Shown: piece by piece, positions 11,436 through 23,518 of the stretch
Layout of the letters: the number at the start of each line of letters is the position of its first letter
Position numbering within the stretch: the stretch's first letter is position 1
Assembly (NCBI GenBank): GCA_016800925.1
Contig: JABCPU010000008.1
Coordinates: forward strand, 186,001-250,000
Direction of reading: 5' to 3'
Source: Suillus spraguei
Lineage: Eukaryota > Basidiomycota > Agaricomycetes > Boletales > Suillaceae
Length of the DNA stretch: 64,000 bases
The notes under the pieces: generated by a model
The model's input: the letters and a program-made list of their open reading frames with translations, nothing else
What the model was told of the DNA's origin: nothing
The model's database searches: none
Translations under genes and position numbers: made by a program

Positions 11436-14400
11436 TCAATTGTCCTCGTTTAACCCTGGTCTGCGACCCCTGATGCTGAATCTCGACGGCGAAGTCTGTT
11501 GCTGTGGTCTTTCAAAGGACACGACCGAGGCGACTCGTGCTAGTGGATTATTCTCTGCATCAAATTCGAGACGAAGGCGGGCAAGACCACCGGCTTGAAG
11601 CTCAACGGTAACATCAGCAGTAGTTGACCGACCAACTTGTATGTGCTGCCAGATCTAATCAAATCTGTCAGTAAAATCATACCACAGCCAAGGAAATCTT
11701 AACGTACATCAACCTCACCCTCAGCTAATAGCTTATCTTTTCCGAGCGTTTTATGGTCAAAAATCCAAAGATGCAATTTGGGCATGTGTGCGCTAGCAGT
11801 AAAATTGAAAGACTCGTTCCTAGCGTGAAAGTTGAGAGACGACACTATGAACCAGGAAGATCTTACCATTCTGGTGATGATGTTTTAATACCGTGTTTTG
11901 TCTTAAACTCCTTGTCGCCAACACGTATGACTGCGTAGGGTTTGGTGTCCGCCGTAGATACGTCTTTTGCACTCATCATGGTTACTTTCAGTGTTCCAGG
12001 CTCCGATGGTAGACCCAAAAGTGAAGGAATGGGACTTGAGGAGGGAAGAGCGGAGGAAGTAGCGGCATTAGCATCTTCGTCTGCAGTATGCTCTCGTATC
12101 GATCGCGATGCCTGGCTAGAAGTAGCCTCAGATATGGTATGGGGAACATCTAACTTTTCATGACCACTTCCAAGTTCTTTCTTGAAGACACTACCAATGC
12201 CACGAACGACACCCTTGCCGGCACCGAAGGGTAATGATCCAATATGGGTCATAGCGCGGCCCGCGGAAGAGAAGGTTGAGGTCGCCTTCCGGCTCTTGGC
12301 AATGATCTCCGGTTGGAAAACCAATCGAATTGTGACATGACCTTTTGCACCGTGCTTTTCCGAGGAAAGCTCGATCGTCTGTTCAACGGCCTCGAAGGGT
12401 TCGATATCACGTAGATTGATGGTACCACTCCCAAGACTCTTTGATTGTTCGAGTTGGTTCCAGTCGAAAACTTCGATGGAAAAGTCTGCCGCCTCTCGAG
12501 ATGGCTAACATGCCGTTCAGTGGAAGGTATAGCTTGATGAACGGCAGATGGGCATACCACGTTAACTTCGAACATTTCTGACCAATCAGGGTTGAGAGTC
12601 TTCTTCTTAGTTTGGGATGTGAACACCTTCGTGCCGTGAATAGTGAAGACGGCGAATGGATCGGATGTGCCTAGGTATCGTCTTAGAGCGAACACAACGT
12701 GCACGTAGTAAAGCTTACCTGTTCTGTCAGCAGAACGAAGGTCCTTTCCAGCCAAAAGGTAAACTCGGAGTATGCCTTGGTCTGTGACAAAGGAGGTGAG
12801 AGGTGTGAACAATGCACAGATTTTACAGACTGCTTACTGCTGACACTCTCTCTAGCCAAAAGCTTCACTGGGACAGGCACATAGCGAGTTTCAATCTCAA
12901 CAGTAGACAACTGGCCATCTGGATGTGTGAGTTGGAAGGACGACCGACGATCCTGCAGATGATAAGGATCAATATTCACATCAAGAGCAGACAGCTCACC
13001 AGGGTGGCTTCTAAGAAAGCCTTAGCATCACCCTTCCATTCCGCTATAACGTCATCCTTGTCAAAGTCCCCACTCTCATTCAAGCGCAGCCAGACGCGAC
13101 CAAAGTCGAGCTCTTTCAGGAATCCTTCACCAACATGCGCCCATTGAGCCTTTCTACCTCGCGATTTTAAGGTGCTGAAAGCAGGCCAATACGCTTCATC
13201 CAAGAGTACATCAAGACGAGCTTTCTTCTGCAAACGTCCACCTATCACGTTGAAGATAATTATACCCGACTCTTAATATGCAGATGAGCACAAGTACGGG
13301 TCGGAGGACTTTAGCCTACTCACGATGCTTGAACAACTCTTCCTTGCTGAGCTCGATGCCCTCTTTTGCAGAATCTTTTTCCGTCGGTGACGAGGCTTCT
13401 TCACCTGCGTTTACAGCTCCATTCCCGTCGGTTTGGACTGATTCGCTAGAGTTTGTTTGGTGAGGTGGGCTATGTGTCCCTGCCTCAGTTATTGGACGAT
13501 CGACAGTCACATGTCGCTCCTCTTCGCTGGTGGAGGAACTACGGGTGCTAATACCATTACTATCATTGCGCTGGACTTTATGAGCGGCTTTCTGGATCTC
13601 GTTCTCGCCTGCATCAAAGGGTACATGCTTCAAGTTCAAAGCAGATACGAATTCAGCGCTGTAGTGTAGCTGCCCTTTGTATGAGCCGTCGTCGATCTGG
13701 ATTGGCTCAGCAACCTCCTTGACGCCAGTCGATTCGTAGCGGTGTTGTGGATCAGCTAGCGACTCGCGTGCGATATCACTGACATGCAATTCCACGGATC
13801 CAAGGGAGCGATCCTGCGATCCTGGTCAGCCAGTTATATGCATCAGCTGACAGCGACAAACCTTGGTCAGGTGCTGGTAATCCATGACCTCCATGAACAT
13901 CGACTGATCAGAAGTTAGCCTACTAGATTCGAGGAGTGGTGAAGAATCTTGCCTCTCTCAAGGAACGGACTTAGCGACACAGAACAACAGAGATGAGTGA
14001 GGAAGAGCAACAAGATCTGCAACTACATACCCGGGATATATATTATTTGATCCCACTCAGGGTTCAAATCTGCAGTAAAGGTTATTAGGTCTTAGTCATG
14101 ATTGTTCGTTACGCACTATTGTTAATAACCTCAGTCCTCCCAAGAGTGACATTATTCACTAACACTCGCACATACGGATCACTCTGAAACAGACTGTCGT
14201 CAGCTGAGCTTTCTTAAAAATAACAGATGTGTATCACTTTGCCGAAAGTCGCTGCTTCCACGTTCCTAAGAATTGATTATCAAACCTGCTGTCTCACAGT
14301 TCCTGAATGAAACTTACTTGACATCTGTCGCCTTCCGCAACCAAAGTCTGACAACACCTATGGGAGGCACATATTGATCTGCGCTACTTAGGGCGCCAGC

Positions 14401-16780
14401 CATGTGCAGAGGCTTCCACTCGCAACTGAGCTTGATCTTGCCCCTCTTGCAGCCGTTTAAAGGCCACCATTCCCTGTTAAGAGCGGGGTCCGTCTGGAGA
14501 AGATCGACCAGCCGGACAGACATATAACCGACCACAGGATCTCTGAAGAAGTCCCGCTCATCAAGCACCTTGATAGTAATGACTGAAGACGACTTGTCTG
14601 CGCAAATGAACTCCGTTGTTGACTCCCAAATGGGATTGTTTGTGTGCTTGATGATTTGCGATTTGTGCGTGTAGGAATCGCTAGTCCCAAGAAAGACCTT
14701 GACTAAGGGGTTCAAGTCACCGGAAAGTGATTGTGTAGCATCGAGTTCCTTCGCCTGATGTATAGTCAAGCGGACAATTCCAACATCTAACAGGTATGAT
14801 AAATTTTGGCGGGGAAATGAATTATGAACGCACTTGTTTCAGGCAGGTTTTCCTTTCCATCAACAGATTCAGGTTTCAAAACCGGGAAGTAATTGACATC
14901 GAAACGAATCATTCCTTTATCCTTTCCATCTTTTAAAACGGGTAGCTCTAAGCCTTCCTGAGTTGCATCCTCCAATAGCTTCTGCAGCTCGAAGGTGACA
15001 GCGCCAAGAGGGGTGTCCTTACGATGCTCATTGTAGTCAAGGAGACTAAACACCAGCGACTCTTGAAGAGAGTTGACCAGAATGAACTTTGTCTCCATCC
15101 ATGTTGGGTTGTATCTGATAGTAATAGTGAGGCCAAGTAAAGCAAAACGACGAAAATTGCTGACGTGCTTGACTTGTGCTTGGTTCTCGCGAGTTCCTTG
15201 CGGTTATTGATGCTGATGCTGACATATGGATCAGGGCAGCCCCCGCCAATCTTGTGGGCCTTAAGCCCTCGAGCAGCCCCGACAGTGACTTGAATGACGC
15301 CGATAGCTGTATCGAGGAGTACACCAGAAAGAAGTTGTTCAAGATTGAGAGTGAACACATTCGGGTCGTACATCATGGGACCGAGCGTGCCGTGAACCAT
15401 ATCCCGAATGAAAGTCTGTAGACCAGGAATCTGATAATAAGATGAGCCCCTGTCAATGATGCTTCGTCATACCGTTACTTACGTGGGCTACGTCAAATCC
15501 AAGCGACTCGCCGCCCACCGGTTTCAGCACGTAATCGATAACCGGGTTTTCAAGGAAGCTAATATCCACGATCTGCACGTGAGGGAAGTTCGTCATTAAC
15601 TTCAACTTAATCCTCATCAGACCGCTGAAGGTGATGTCCTCGAGGAGAATGGGAATGGAGGCTGTGGCAAGACCTTTACCCACGCGAACGGATAGAACGA
15701 TTTTGGGGTTGACTTTTTGGGCTGCTTGACGGGGGGTCATGTCAGATATATCATTGGGAGTGAAGGAAATTCCCCAGTCCATCATGACGATATCGTCAGC
15801 AGTCTTTGGAAATGTCCTAACTTTGTCTATGTGAGGAGCCTTCGTTCCAAGGGTGAAGGTTGTGAGGCGCAAGGAGTCCAAGAAGGCAGGAGTCGTGGTG
15901 CTCAAGATCTGATCGACAGAGGCGACGACAGTAGCAGAAAGAACGGGCTCGTAAATGAGCCAGAAACGGTCCAAGAAGTTGTTCATCCAATCAGCGGATT
16001 CGTGCTCGGACGCAAGGCGTGTCTTGATCAATTCACGCTGAATGTCATCACGGGCACAACGGCGGACACGAGCCATTGAAGTCACATAATAGGTATTGCA
16101 AATGGACAACAAAAGGATAAGCCATCCCCAGCCGAAGTTGAATCGTGTCAAGAAATGAGAAGCGAACACGGCCTGTACAAGGTCATGCAAATGAGCTAAT
16201 GACAAGACTGCAGACTTACAAAGCAGATAAGAGCAGCATTATGGTACCACTGGCCATAATATTGCTCAGCCAAGAAAAGCTGAAGTATGTGATTGTCTTT
16301 CTCCTCGCCTTCTTCAGGCGGAGGTGCATCAATGTTTGCAACAGCACGCCAACCGACTTTGTACCAATCCGGAATTGCTGGAGCAAGACCAGAGGGGTAT
16401 TCTCCGGGTGTAGATGGGGTTACACTGCCCGACGTATCCTGCTCTTCGTTGGCTGCTTCATCCACGTGTTCGACTGTGATGGTGGGGACGGGCGCTCCGA
16501 CAACGGATAGCTCTAATGTAAACATTAATATTGAGTGACGTAGCAGAGATAAAAGCGCGCCTTTTCCGCCATGGGTACTTCCGTCCTGCTGGATGATACT
16601 TTTCAATTGGTCGTGCTGGCTCCCCGCAGCAGCAGCCTTCTGTTGCGGAGGGGCATCCGGGTCAAACGAGTGAACTATGGCACCCTTGGATGCATCATGG
16701 TTCGTGATGTCATGGATGAGAGTTTCAGCTGTTTCTTGAGGTTGTTTTACGCCACCATTGGAAGGTGTGTTCGTCGCCAT
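11436..16780 (-). CDS. TCB: Tricalbin-like ER-plasma membrane tether (SMP plus multiple C2 domains)
   Basis: Lipid-transfer tether at ER-plasma membrane contact sites. The start is ATG at 16780 (MATNTPSNGGVKQ). The N-terminal region is polar. A hydrophobic hairpin (FGWGWLILLLSICNTYYV, about 16100) precedes the SMP domain (SADWMNNFLDRFWLIYEP through FSGLMRIKLKLM and PVGGESLGFDV, about 16000-15480). C2 domains follow at about 15400-14900, 14770-14400, 14370-13800, 12800-12300 and 12050-11470. Several carry Ca-binding-loop-type Asp residues (GDLNPLVKV, SDPFAVFTI, NPDWSEMFEV). Between the third and fourth is a stretch with an EF-hand-like acidic run (ESGDFDKDDVIAEW). The C-terminus is NNPLARVASVV...GLNEDN with TGA at 11436-11438. 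Many small introns. Tail-to-tail with MTQ2, about 118 bp apart. Confidence 0.9.
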
Positions 16781-17640
16781 GACCAACGAGTTGAAGAGAA
16801 AGGGAAAAAAGAAGATGGGAGCGGCTGAGTCAACGGACAGCTAAAAGGGTAGTAAGATAGACTTAGTGTGTTAAGGAGTTCGCTAAAGAGCTTAAGGATA
16901 AATGAGGAGCCGAATATAGGACGTCATGCATGTGACCTACAGGTCGACGCATACCATCGGAAGTAGAGTTGGACCCGTTAATTTTTCCCACGAAGTGAAG
17001 GCTCCAAGGTGCCTGTACCTGCTCAAAAACCGTATCCCAGAGGTCAAATGAGGATTTTTTTCGTTTACTTCGGACAAGCGGTTTCACCACGGATGCGAAA
17101 AGTACGAAATGTCGTGATTTTGTAGTCCATTGTGCCGGCATTACCTCAACAGCTCATTGAATTTTGCGGCTGAAAATTTTATTCCTCACAGCCGTGTACC
17201 CAGCCACGAAAACGGTGCAGAAAACATGCGAGACTCTCTACTTGAACGTACCGTGACCGGTACTGATTTGGTTGGTTGCTGCTTGCAGATAACAGCTATA
17301 TACTGCAGTAATCCTGGCCAGGACACGCCTTTTTCGGCCGGAGGGGTTACAATCTACATGCCGTCATTGTGTGTCACGCACCGCCAGGGTCGTCACCTGC
17401 TCGCCTTATTAGGCTGTACCAAATATCTCTTTATGTAAAAGTACATACACGGAACGCAACACTATACAGTCTAAAACGGGCACTTGAGCCAAATGCCCAT
17501 AGTACAACACTCGCGCAATATTTGGCCAAAGTGCAGGCTAACATTTTATTGCCTCGTAGTCATCCTCATCCTCTATATATGATACTGCTTGGCCTAAATA
17601 TGTTTTATGATCTTGCGCTGTGTGTTGTAATTGTAGGAAG

Positions 17641-17716
17641 CTAGACACGAAGTAAGTACTCAGCGGTCGTGACAAGCAACGCTATATTATATCTACCTAG
17701 ACACGAAGTAAGTACT
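17641..17716. repeat. Direct repeat pair, 20 bp
   Basis: CTAGACACGAAGTAAGTACT occurs at 17641-17660 and again at 17697-17716. After the first copy comes cagcggtcgtgacaagcaacgct, which also recurs at 17770-17792 as part of a stem-loop. The two interleaved duplications look like the footprint of a small mobile sequence or local replication slippage. Confidence 0.7.
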
Positions 17717-17764
17717 AGGTACCAACAAGTTAGCAAACAGAGTGAATGTAATAAAAGATATTCA

Positions 17765-17798
17765 TACCTCAGCGGTCGTGACAAGCAACGCTGAGGTA
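17765..17798. repeat. Stem-loop with 10-bp perfect arms
   Basis: TACCTCAGCG at 17765-17774 pairs perfectly with CGCTGAGGTA at 17789-17798 around a 14-nt loop. The loop and left arm repeat a segment found about 110 bp upstream, but the upstream copy (from 17661) lacks the closing arm. Confidence 0.7.
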
Positions 17799-18243
17799 GG
17801 ACTGCGTACGAGGAGAACTTTAAGTATCAAGCTTCAAGATGATCAAGATAAAAGAAGCAGTCGGCCTTTGGTGACAGCAAAGTGTAGCACAAGGTGTCGA
17901 AGGTGATAAAGATGATAAGAGACTGAATAGGAAAAGGATTGGAAGAACAATCCAGAGGTTAATTCTCCGGGACTCGTATCATGTGCTCTCTACTCTTCTC
18001 ACCGACTTCTGTCCGACTTCGTATCATCAACAGTAATGTGCCAGAAATTTCACTATTTTGACAAGACCGTATTGAATTATCCAAGTTCATGAAATCAATG
18101 GACAAAACCTCTGCCAACAACTTCATCAAAGAGAAAGTATGAATACTGCATATAATCATCTGCCAGTGTGATGCCGGTGGAAGGTTGTAAAATGTACACT
18201 ATCATATCTTATCATTTTATCAGTGACACATGATAAACCGTAT

Positions 18244-18486
18244 ATGGTTTGGACCCTTCAATTTGCTGCTAAGACTGGACAAGGTACCCAATGTGCTACT
18301 CGCCTAGAGGCAGAAAGAGATCAAGCGAAGTTAGAAAGACGGAGACCAGCATGGAATAAACCAAAACTTGGAAAACTGGAAGCACCGCTGCCAAGGCCAA
18401 TGCTGAATGATCCAGAGGCATCTGAGGAGGGTCGCAGTGACGAGGGAGACGCTGATGAGAAGGATGGCGACGAGTCTGATGAATAG
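18244..18486 (+). pseudogene. Short ORF, possibly a transposase C-terminal remnant
   Basis: An 80-codon frame from ATG 18244. It has a charged middle (RLEAERDQAKLERRRPAW then NKPKLGKLEAPLPRP) and a very acidic end (EEGRSDEGDADEKDGDESDE, then stop). The EARRxxW-PKxGKLExPLPRP style resembles tails of DNA-transposon proteins seen repeatedly in mushroom genomes, but this is from memory and unproven. No upstream catalytic part is visible, so it is most likely a fragment. Confidence 0.3.
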
Positions 18487-18948
18487 TTGGTCATTAACGT
18501 TACCGATTGTAAAGATAACGCTAATTTCTCTGACTTACTTCTTTTGGTGCTGGCTCAAGTGTGATAAAGACCGAAAACATATTCATACATCAATCGATGG
18601 ACTCAACAATTTATTTTATACATTTATGAACGTATCTTATAAGTTTGTACCAGACGGATCTGGATGATACCTTTTTGTTGTGCAACGGGAGGCCAACAAA
18701 GTTTTGCTGCCTCGTACTACCGCCTAAAACATAACCTAATTTAGAAGTTCTTCAATATCTGCTACCCCGAGCCTCACCCTGCTCCTCCCTGTGCAGGAGG
18801 CATGCATATACCAAATGAGACTCGAGAACATTGAAAAAAGCGAATATATGATAGCCAGAAATACTCTATAATAGAGGGATGCCATAAAAAGTATCTAACA
18901 TATGATTGAAGTGTTGTAAGGTACATAATATATAGTCCTAAACACCAT

Positions 18949-19121
18949 CATGAATGCGACGAGAATCGCATTGAAAATCCGTTCTCACAGCTGCTCTAGC
19001 TGCTTAGCTGCTTAGCAGGGGTGTTCAAAGTAAGCAGCGATTTTCACTTGATTTTCGAGTTTTGAATCATCTCATAATCACATGCAGAATCGCTCCATAA
19101 TCGTTTACTCTGACTACCACT
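18949..19121 (-). mobile_element. Solitary end of a terminal-inverted-repeat element
   Basis: Read on the minus strand, this block runs parallel to 33818-33977 on the plus strand. Shared parts include the terminal GTGGTAGTCAGAGT, a GATTCAAAA-TCGAAAATC segment, TGCTGCTTACTTTGAA, a CAGCTGC-rich patch and GATTTTCAATGCGATTCTCG. The element end at 19104-19121 (tttactctgactaccact) matches the right terminus of the 33.8-35.3 kb element. No matching left end was found, so this is a truncated or solo copy. Confidence 0.65.
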
Positions 19122-19973
19122 GATGACTTTACCGACGATGCGAGAGGTGCGGTCTCTGCTGTTCCGCTGAAAATGGGACCTGCCTGCCGGAAATCTCTCA
19201 AACCTATGAAGGTGATTCCTCCGAACAGTATTCATGGACGATTGCAGATTGCACAGCAAAGGTCATGAAGTTCATCCCAAATGATTGTTGTGGGGTTTGG
19301 AATGAGATCCGGACGAAGAGAGTGATTTTTTAGAAGCAGAAGTCGCCATGATAGTGAATAAAAGAGTTAGAAAGATCGACGAACACACAACAGCATGGAA
19401 GTCGCAGTAGCCACAGCGATGATACAGCACAGCATGACGTGATGGATTTGATACCTGCTCCCGTTTTGTAGACCGATAATAATAGTAGCAGGAGCCAATA
19501 TCATGGGCGCAGAACAAAACAACACAGCATGACGCGGAGCCACGCTGTGATGCAATGGTACAGCACAGCATGACACGGTGGACACCGATGGGTGCTTTAT
19601 ACATGTAGATATGAGCAAAATAGACTATGTACATACATGAAAACAAGATAAAAGCGGTCATGGGAGGCTGTCGTAAAAACATATAAATAGCGGTGGTATA
19701 GGCTCATATATATTGCAAACACATTATATACAATGTATCTTAAGCCTGGAGTGTCTCTGGCTATCATATATTCGCTTTTTTCAATGTTCTCTCATTTGAT
19801 ATAATTTGTCAAGTAAACTACATACTAATAAGGCTTACTTATTGGCAAGGTCAGGTGGGGGTCGTCACATAGTTTAGTCATCTTCCCATTCATGACAGCC
19901 TCAAGGTTGTCACAAGGACAAAGTCCATGAGATACTACCAGGAGCAAGCTATGTTTGTTCCTTCTTCCGACAC
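19122..19973. other. Intergenic remnant region upstream of the molybdenum cofactor gene
   Basis: Minus-strand frames occur, including a short Ser/Lys-rich one starting at about 19352 (MATSASKKSLSSSGSHSKP) that ends within 30 codons. Several imperfect copies of the word acagcatgac(g) lie between 19390 and 19575. No conserved domain is visible. The last few hundred bases presumably hold the promoter of the MoaA-MoaC gene. Confidence 0.4.
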
Positions 19974-22183
19974 ATGAGTTACCAACGGTCAACCTGGTTA
20001 TGTTCTGTAATATCTCGCAAATACGGCCCTACCTGTCTCCGCTACTATTCGCAGAACACCAGCACAACCCCGAGAGCAAAGGCTCAGGTATGATCATCCA
20101 TCCAGCGTAGCATCAACTCATCGTGCCCTTAGTCAAAAATTGCACATATCGATACACAAAGACCATTCTCACCCGCACTCGTTGACTCATTTCATAGAAG
20201 ACACGATTATCTTCGCATCTCCTTGACAGAGAAATGTAATCTGCGATGTTTGTCCTTTACTTGACTTGTTGTTTCGAGCACTAAGGCAATATCATCGATG
20301 TGCAGGCTTTTATTGCATGCCCAGCGAAGGAGTAGAGTTATCACCAGCTGAACATATCTTAACCGACGACGAGATCATCCGATTGGCAAATCTTTTTGTG
20401 AGAAGCGGCGTCACTAAAATACGTTTGACTGGGGGAGAGCCTACTGTACGGAAAGGCTTGGACGACATAATTCGCAAGTTGTCATTGTCATACTTCTGAG
20501 TGCTGGCTAAAGTTCACGCAGGTCGCCTTAACGAGCTCCGCCCACTCGGTCTCCAGTCCATCGGAATGACCACTAATGGAATTGCCCTCCATCGCCGTCT
20601 GCCTCTTTATATCGAAAATGGATTAACACACCTGAATCTGAGGTGATCGTCATTTCTTTGTGCATTCAATGCGGCATGTCTGATAATGATCAGCCTTGAT
20701 ACTCTGGACCCCTTCAAGTTCGAGATAATGACTCGGCGTCCCGGTCACGATGCGGTTCTTCGTTCACTCAGTACTGCCCTCCACAGTCAAGGCTTACAAT
20801 CAGTGAAATTAAACGTCGTCGTCATTAAGGGCCTCAATGATTCAGAAATCCTGGATTTTGTCAAATTGACTATGAACAAAAATATATCTGTTCGATTTAT
20901 CGAATTCATGCCCTTCACAGGTATCTTGTGTCCTCCACAATCATTAGCTTTACTTACACCGCCACCGCCACAGGAAACAAGTGGGATAAGGCGAAGATGG
21001 TCCCTTCCAGCCAGCTTTTGGACATTATCTCAAGGGAATATCCTTCTATAACACGAGCACCCGACGAACTCAATGACACCGCACGATCCTGGAAGATTCC
21101 AGGACATGCTGGTAGTTTAGGCTTCATCAGCAGCATGTCAGATCATTTTTGCTCGTCCTGCAACCGCCTACGTTTGACAGCTGACGGGCAAATTAAAGTA
21201 TGCTTATCATGACCAGAGTGTGCCATGTACTCACCCTTGACCAGGTCTGTCTATTTGATGCCAAGGAAGTATCCCTTAGAGATGAAATGCGACGTGGCGC
21301 CAGTGACGGAGAACTTTTAAACGTCATTGGACGTGCTGTCCAAGGAAAGCAAGAGAAGCACGCCGGAATGGAGGACATTGATGTCATAACCAACAGACCT
21401 ATGATACTCATCGGAGGTTAGGTACTTTCCTTCGAGGTAGAGTCTACTAGTGTGAAGGGGTCATTCGATAGTGTCCTGATGTAATCTACTTTTCCAGGCA
21501 TACAGCCTCACAAGTCTAGAGTGCAATCGTTGCCTCACCTTTCTGCACAATCTTACCTTCTTGATGATACCTTGTTGTTACCTCGGCTCCATCGACGCTG
21601 GAGCTCGTCATCTAGTCAATCTGGCCTCCGTTTAACTCATATTGGTTCTGATGGTCGGCCATGCATGGTTGATGTTGGTAATAAGGACGTAACGAAGCGT
21701 AGTGCTACTGCCAGCGGTCGCATATACATCCCAAGATCTGCATATGACCTTGTCACAGGATCGGGTGGTGTCGACTCCACGGACAAGACGATCCAAAAAG
21801 CCCGCAGCAAAGGAGATGTGATGACAGTGGCCCAACTGGCAGCAATCATGGGGTGCAAACGAACCTCTGACCTTATTCCTCTATGCCATCCTCTCCAGAT
21901 ATCCAACGTATCCGTCACATTGACGCCTGAGCGTGCTGTGTGTCCAGTCTCACAGCCTAGTGACGAAAACACCATCGAGTATAGCATAAAGTGTACTGCT
22001 ACCGTGGCATGCGAAGGTAAAACCGGAGTAGAAATGGAAGCACTCACTGCGGTGTCGGTCGGTCTCCTTACAGTTTGGGATATGCTGAAGGCCGTGGCGG
22101 GTAAAGAGATGAAAATTGGGGAAATTATAGTCACGCATAAAACAGGCGGTAAAAGTGGTGATTTTACTCGAGGTCCATTATAA
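19974..22183 (+). CDS. MOCS1: Fused MoaA-MoaC molybdenum cofactor biosynthesis protein (MOCS1/cnxABC-like)
   Basis: Converts GTP to cyclic pyranopterin monophosphate: MoaA makes the 3',8-cyclo intermediate, MoaC completes it. The start is ATG 19974 with a basic, Ser/Tyr-rich N-terminus that could be a mitochondrial presequence. After intron 1 (gtatga...cttag) comes the radical-SAM cluster, split by an intron inside the motif: [16 protein letters not shown] (CxxxCxxC). TGGEP follows. The second cluster is [19 protein letters not shown] (CX2CX13C) near 21150-21205. The MoaA part ends NRPMILIGG at 21418, then an intron with donor gttagg leads into the MoaC domain ([36 protein letters not shown]-terminus [11 protein letters not shown] 22181-22183). 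The splice near 20470-20520 does not resolve cleanly and may hide a 1-nt indel. The fused order is the one known in fungi and animals. Confidence 0.92.
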
Positions 22184-22989
22184 CCATTAGTTTCATCACC
22201 AGTGTACATCACGTAGTTTTCAACACATCCTCGATTGCATCCTCATTTTGGGCTACTTTCAATCTGCGTACGGGCCCACGCTACTCTTGGAGTCGGATTA
22301 CTTCTGCTTCTGGAACAATCTGCCCCTTTATCTTGCTCCACATGCTCCATTTCTGAGCGTCACGCTATCGTGCAGTATGCTTGCCACCGACTTCGTCAAG
22401 TGTCATCCGCACAGCTGCAAAATATCTCTTCTCTTTTATGAGCTTTCTTCTTGCTCGCCGTCAACATTTGTGGTAAAACTCGTCTTCAAGGAGAGTTCAC
22501 GGTAGAATCACGACTCACGAGCTGAAATGACGAGGAGCTCCGTTTGAAAGCTTGCTAGACTCGCATTTGGCCGTGTTCTTGACAGTCATCATCGCCTACC
22601 TTCGTCTACTCACCTGTACGGTGCACCAGGCTGCCGGGCACCGAATCTCCCAAAGTTGCTCCCATAACCAAAAAAAACCATCAGTTTTCAATAGCTCAAG
22701 CATTGTGTGCTCGTTCGAGATATAGTGAGCGCTCTGCAAGGTCGAGAGCATCATGTCGATTCTCGGCGGTATTGCATGGCGGCAGGAAATGCGCTTATGG
22801 GCCGGGGGATCATCAATGCTTGCCATGATTAGTGAAATATGGTATTCCAGGTAGATTTCGCGGATGAGCATGAGTTAACGAGGCCCGTTTATTCAAAAAT
22901 TTGCCCTTCATTTGTTTCTATTGCACAACACCTATTATTGAATCCAAAAGGCCAATTGTTGGTACTTGAAAAGGTCAAGCCAGACCACT
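22184..22989. other. Interval between converging genes
   Basis: Holds one weak minus-strand ORF (22596-22871, listed separately) and 3' flanks of the two neighbours. Nothing else stands out. Confidence 0.4.
22596..22871 (-). CDS. Hypothetical protein, weakly supported
   Basis: A 91-codon frame with real ATGs at 22871 and 22826 (MASIDDPPAHKRISCRHA). It contains an aromatic run near its end (FFWLWEQLWEI), and a good splice donor (CAG|gtgagt) lies at about 22615, where the frame could continue. I could not find a convincing next exon. No family recognised. Confidence 0.25.
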   Translation of the reverse strand: MLIREIYLEYHISLIMASIDDPPAHKRISCRHAIPPRIDMMLSTLQSAHYISNEHTMLELLKTDGFFWLWEQLWEIRCPAAWCTVQVSRRR

Positions 22990-23518
22990 CTATCCTCGGA
23001 TGAAAGCTGCGAGAAGCGCGTTGATGTCGGAGTCGAGTCGCCCGGCTACTTTGGACTGTCAATGAAGTTATCAGAAATTGCTGTGGAGTAGCAAGATTAC
23101 AATTAATCCAATACTAACATCTTTAACCTTGATAACCGTGGGGACTGAGGTGACTTGCCAAGGCTCGCCTCTGAAAATATTGGAAGGTGTTTTCCATCTG
23201 AACACCAACGATCACAAAGTTGAGTGCCAGTCCACAGATGACGCGATACGCCTGCCTACTCGGGCTTTTGGCCAACATAAACAATCACCGCAGATGGCCC
23301 GTCTTGAGGACGGAAGGTATCTTGGATGGTGCGATCTACTGCTACGCAATCCTGGCAGCACGACCAGTCAGGACTGTGTTGTCGTTGTACATGAAACTCA
23401 CACTCACAGGGCACCATAGCTGTCCGTTCACGCGCGAGGAATAGAAAATCAAGAATTGTTCTCTTGCGCCTTCGAGATCTTTAGGATCAGAAGGGAATTC
23501 AACTTCACGAAGCGGCAT
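22990..23518 (-). CDS. Thioredoxin-fold protein, TXNDC17-like
   Basis: Four short exons, too small to appear as one open frame. The start is ATG 23518 (MPLREVEFPSDPKDLE), continuing FLIFYSSRVNGQLWCP, then an intron of about 55 nt (gtgagt...gccag). Exon 2 opens with DC, giving the active-site form WCPDC, then VAVDRTIQDTFRPQDGPSA and YVGQKPE. Intron 2 is gtaggc...ttcag. Exon 3 is WKTPSNIFRGEPWQVTSVP with the cis-Pro of a thioredoxin fold. A last intron (gttagt...gacag) leads to a short end RLDSDINALLAAFIRG, stop TAG at 22990-22992. WCPDC and the overall order match the TXNDC17/TRP14 family of disulfide reductases. Length about 120 aa fits. No upstream gene shares its promoter. Confidence 0.85.

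Larger units (their letters stand above)
16781..18243. other. Gene-poor interval with small repeats
   Basis: Upstream region of the tricalbin gene, then about 1.4 kb without a supportable gene. A moderately C-rich stretch around 17200-17400 carries short open frames with no recognisable motifs. The notable structures are the duplicated 20-mers and the stem-loop at 17641-17798, listed separately. The remainder is AT-rich with no further structure seen. Confidence 0.5.

Noticed and set aside
19272..19682. Cys/His/Tyr-rich minus-strand ORF as a small secreted protein
   Set aside because: It lacks a convincing signal peptide, the Cys come from the repeated acagcatgac word, and it sits in transposon-remnant DNA.
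23078..23444. Plus-strand ORFs of 74-113 codons
   Set aside because: They overlap the four-exon minus-strand TXNDC17-like gene, which explains the region better.
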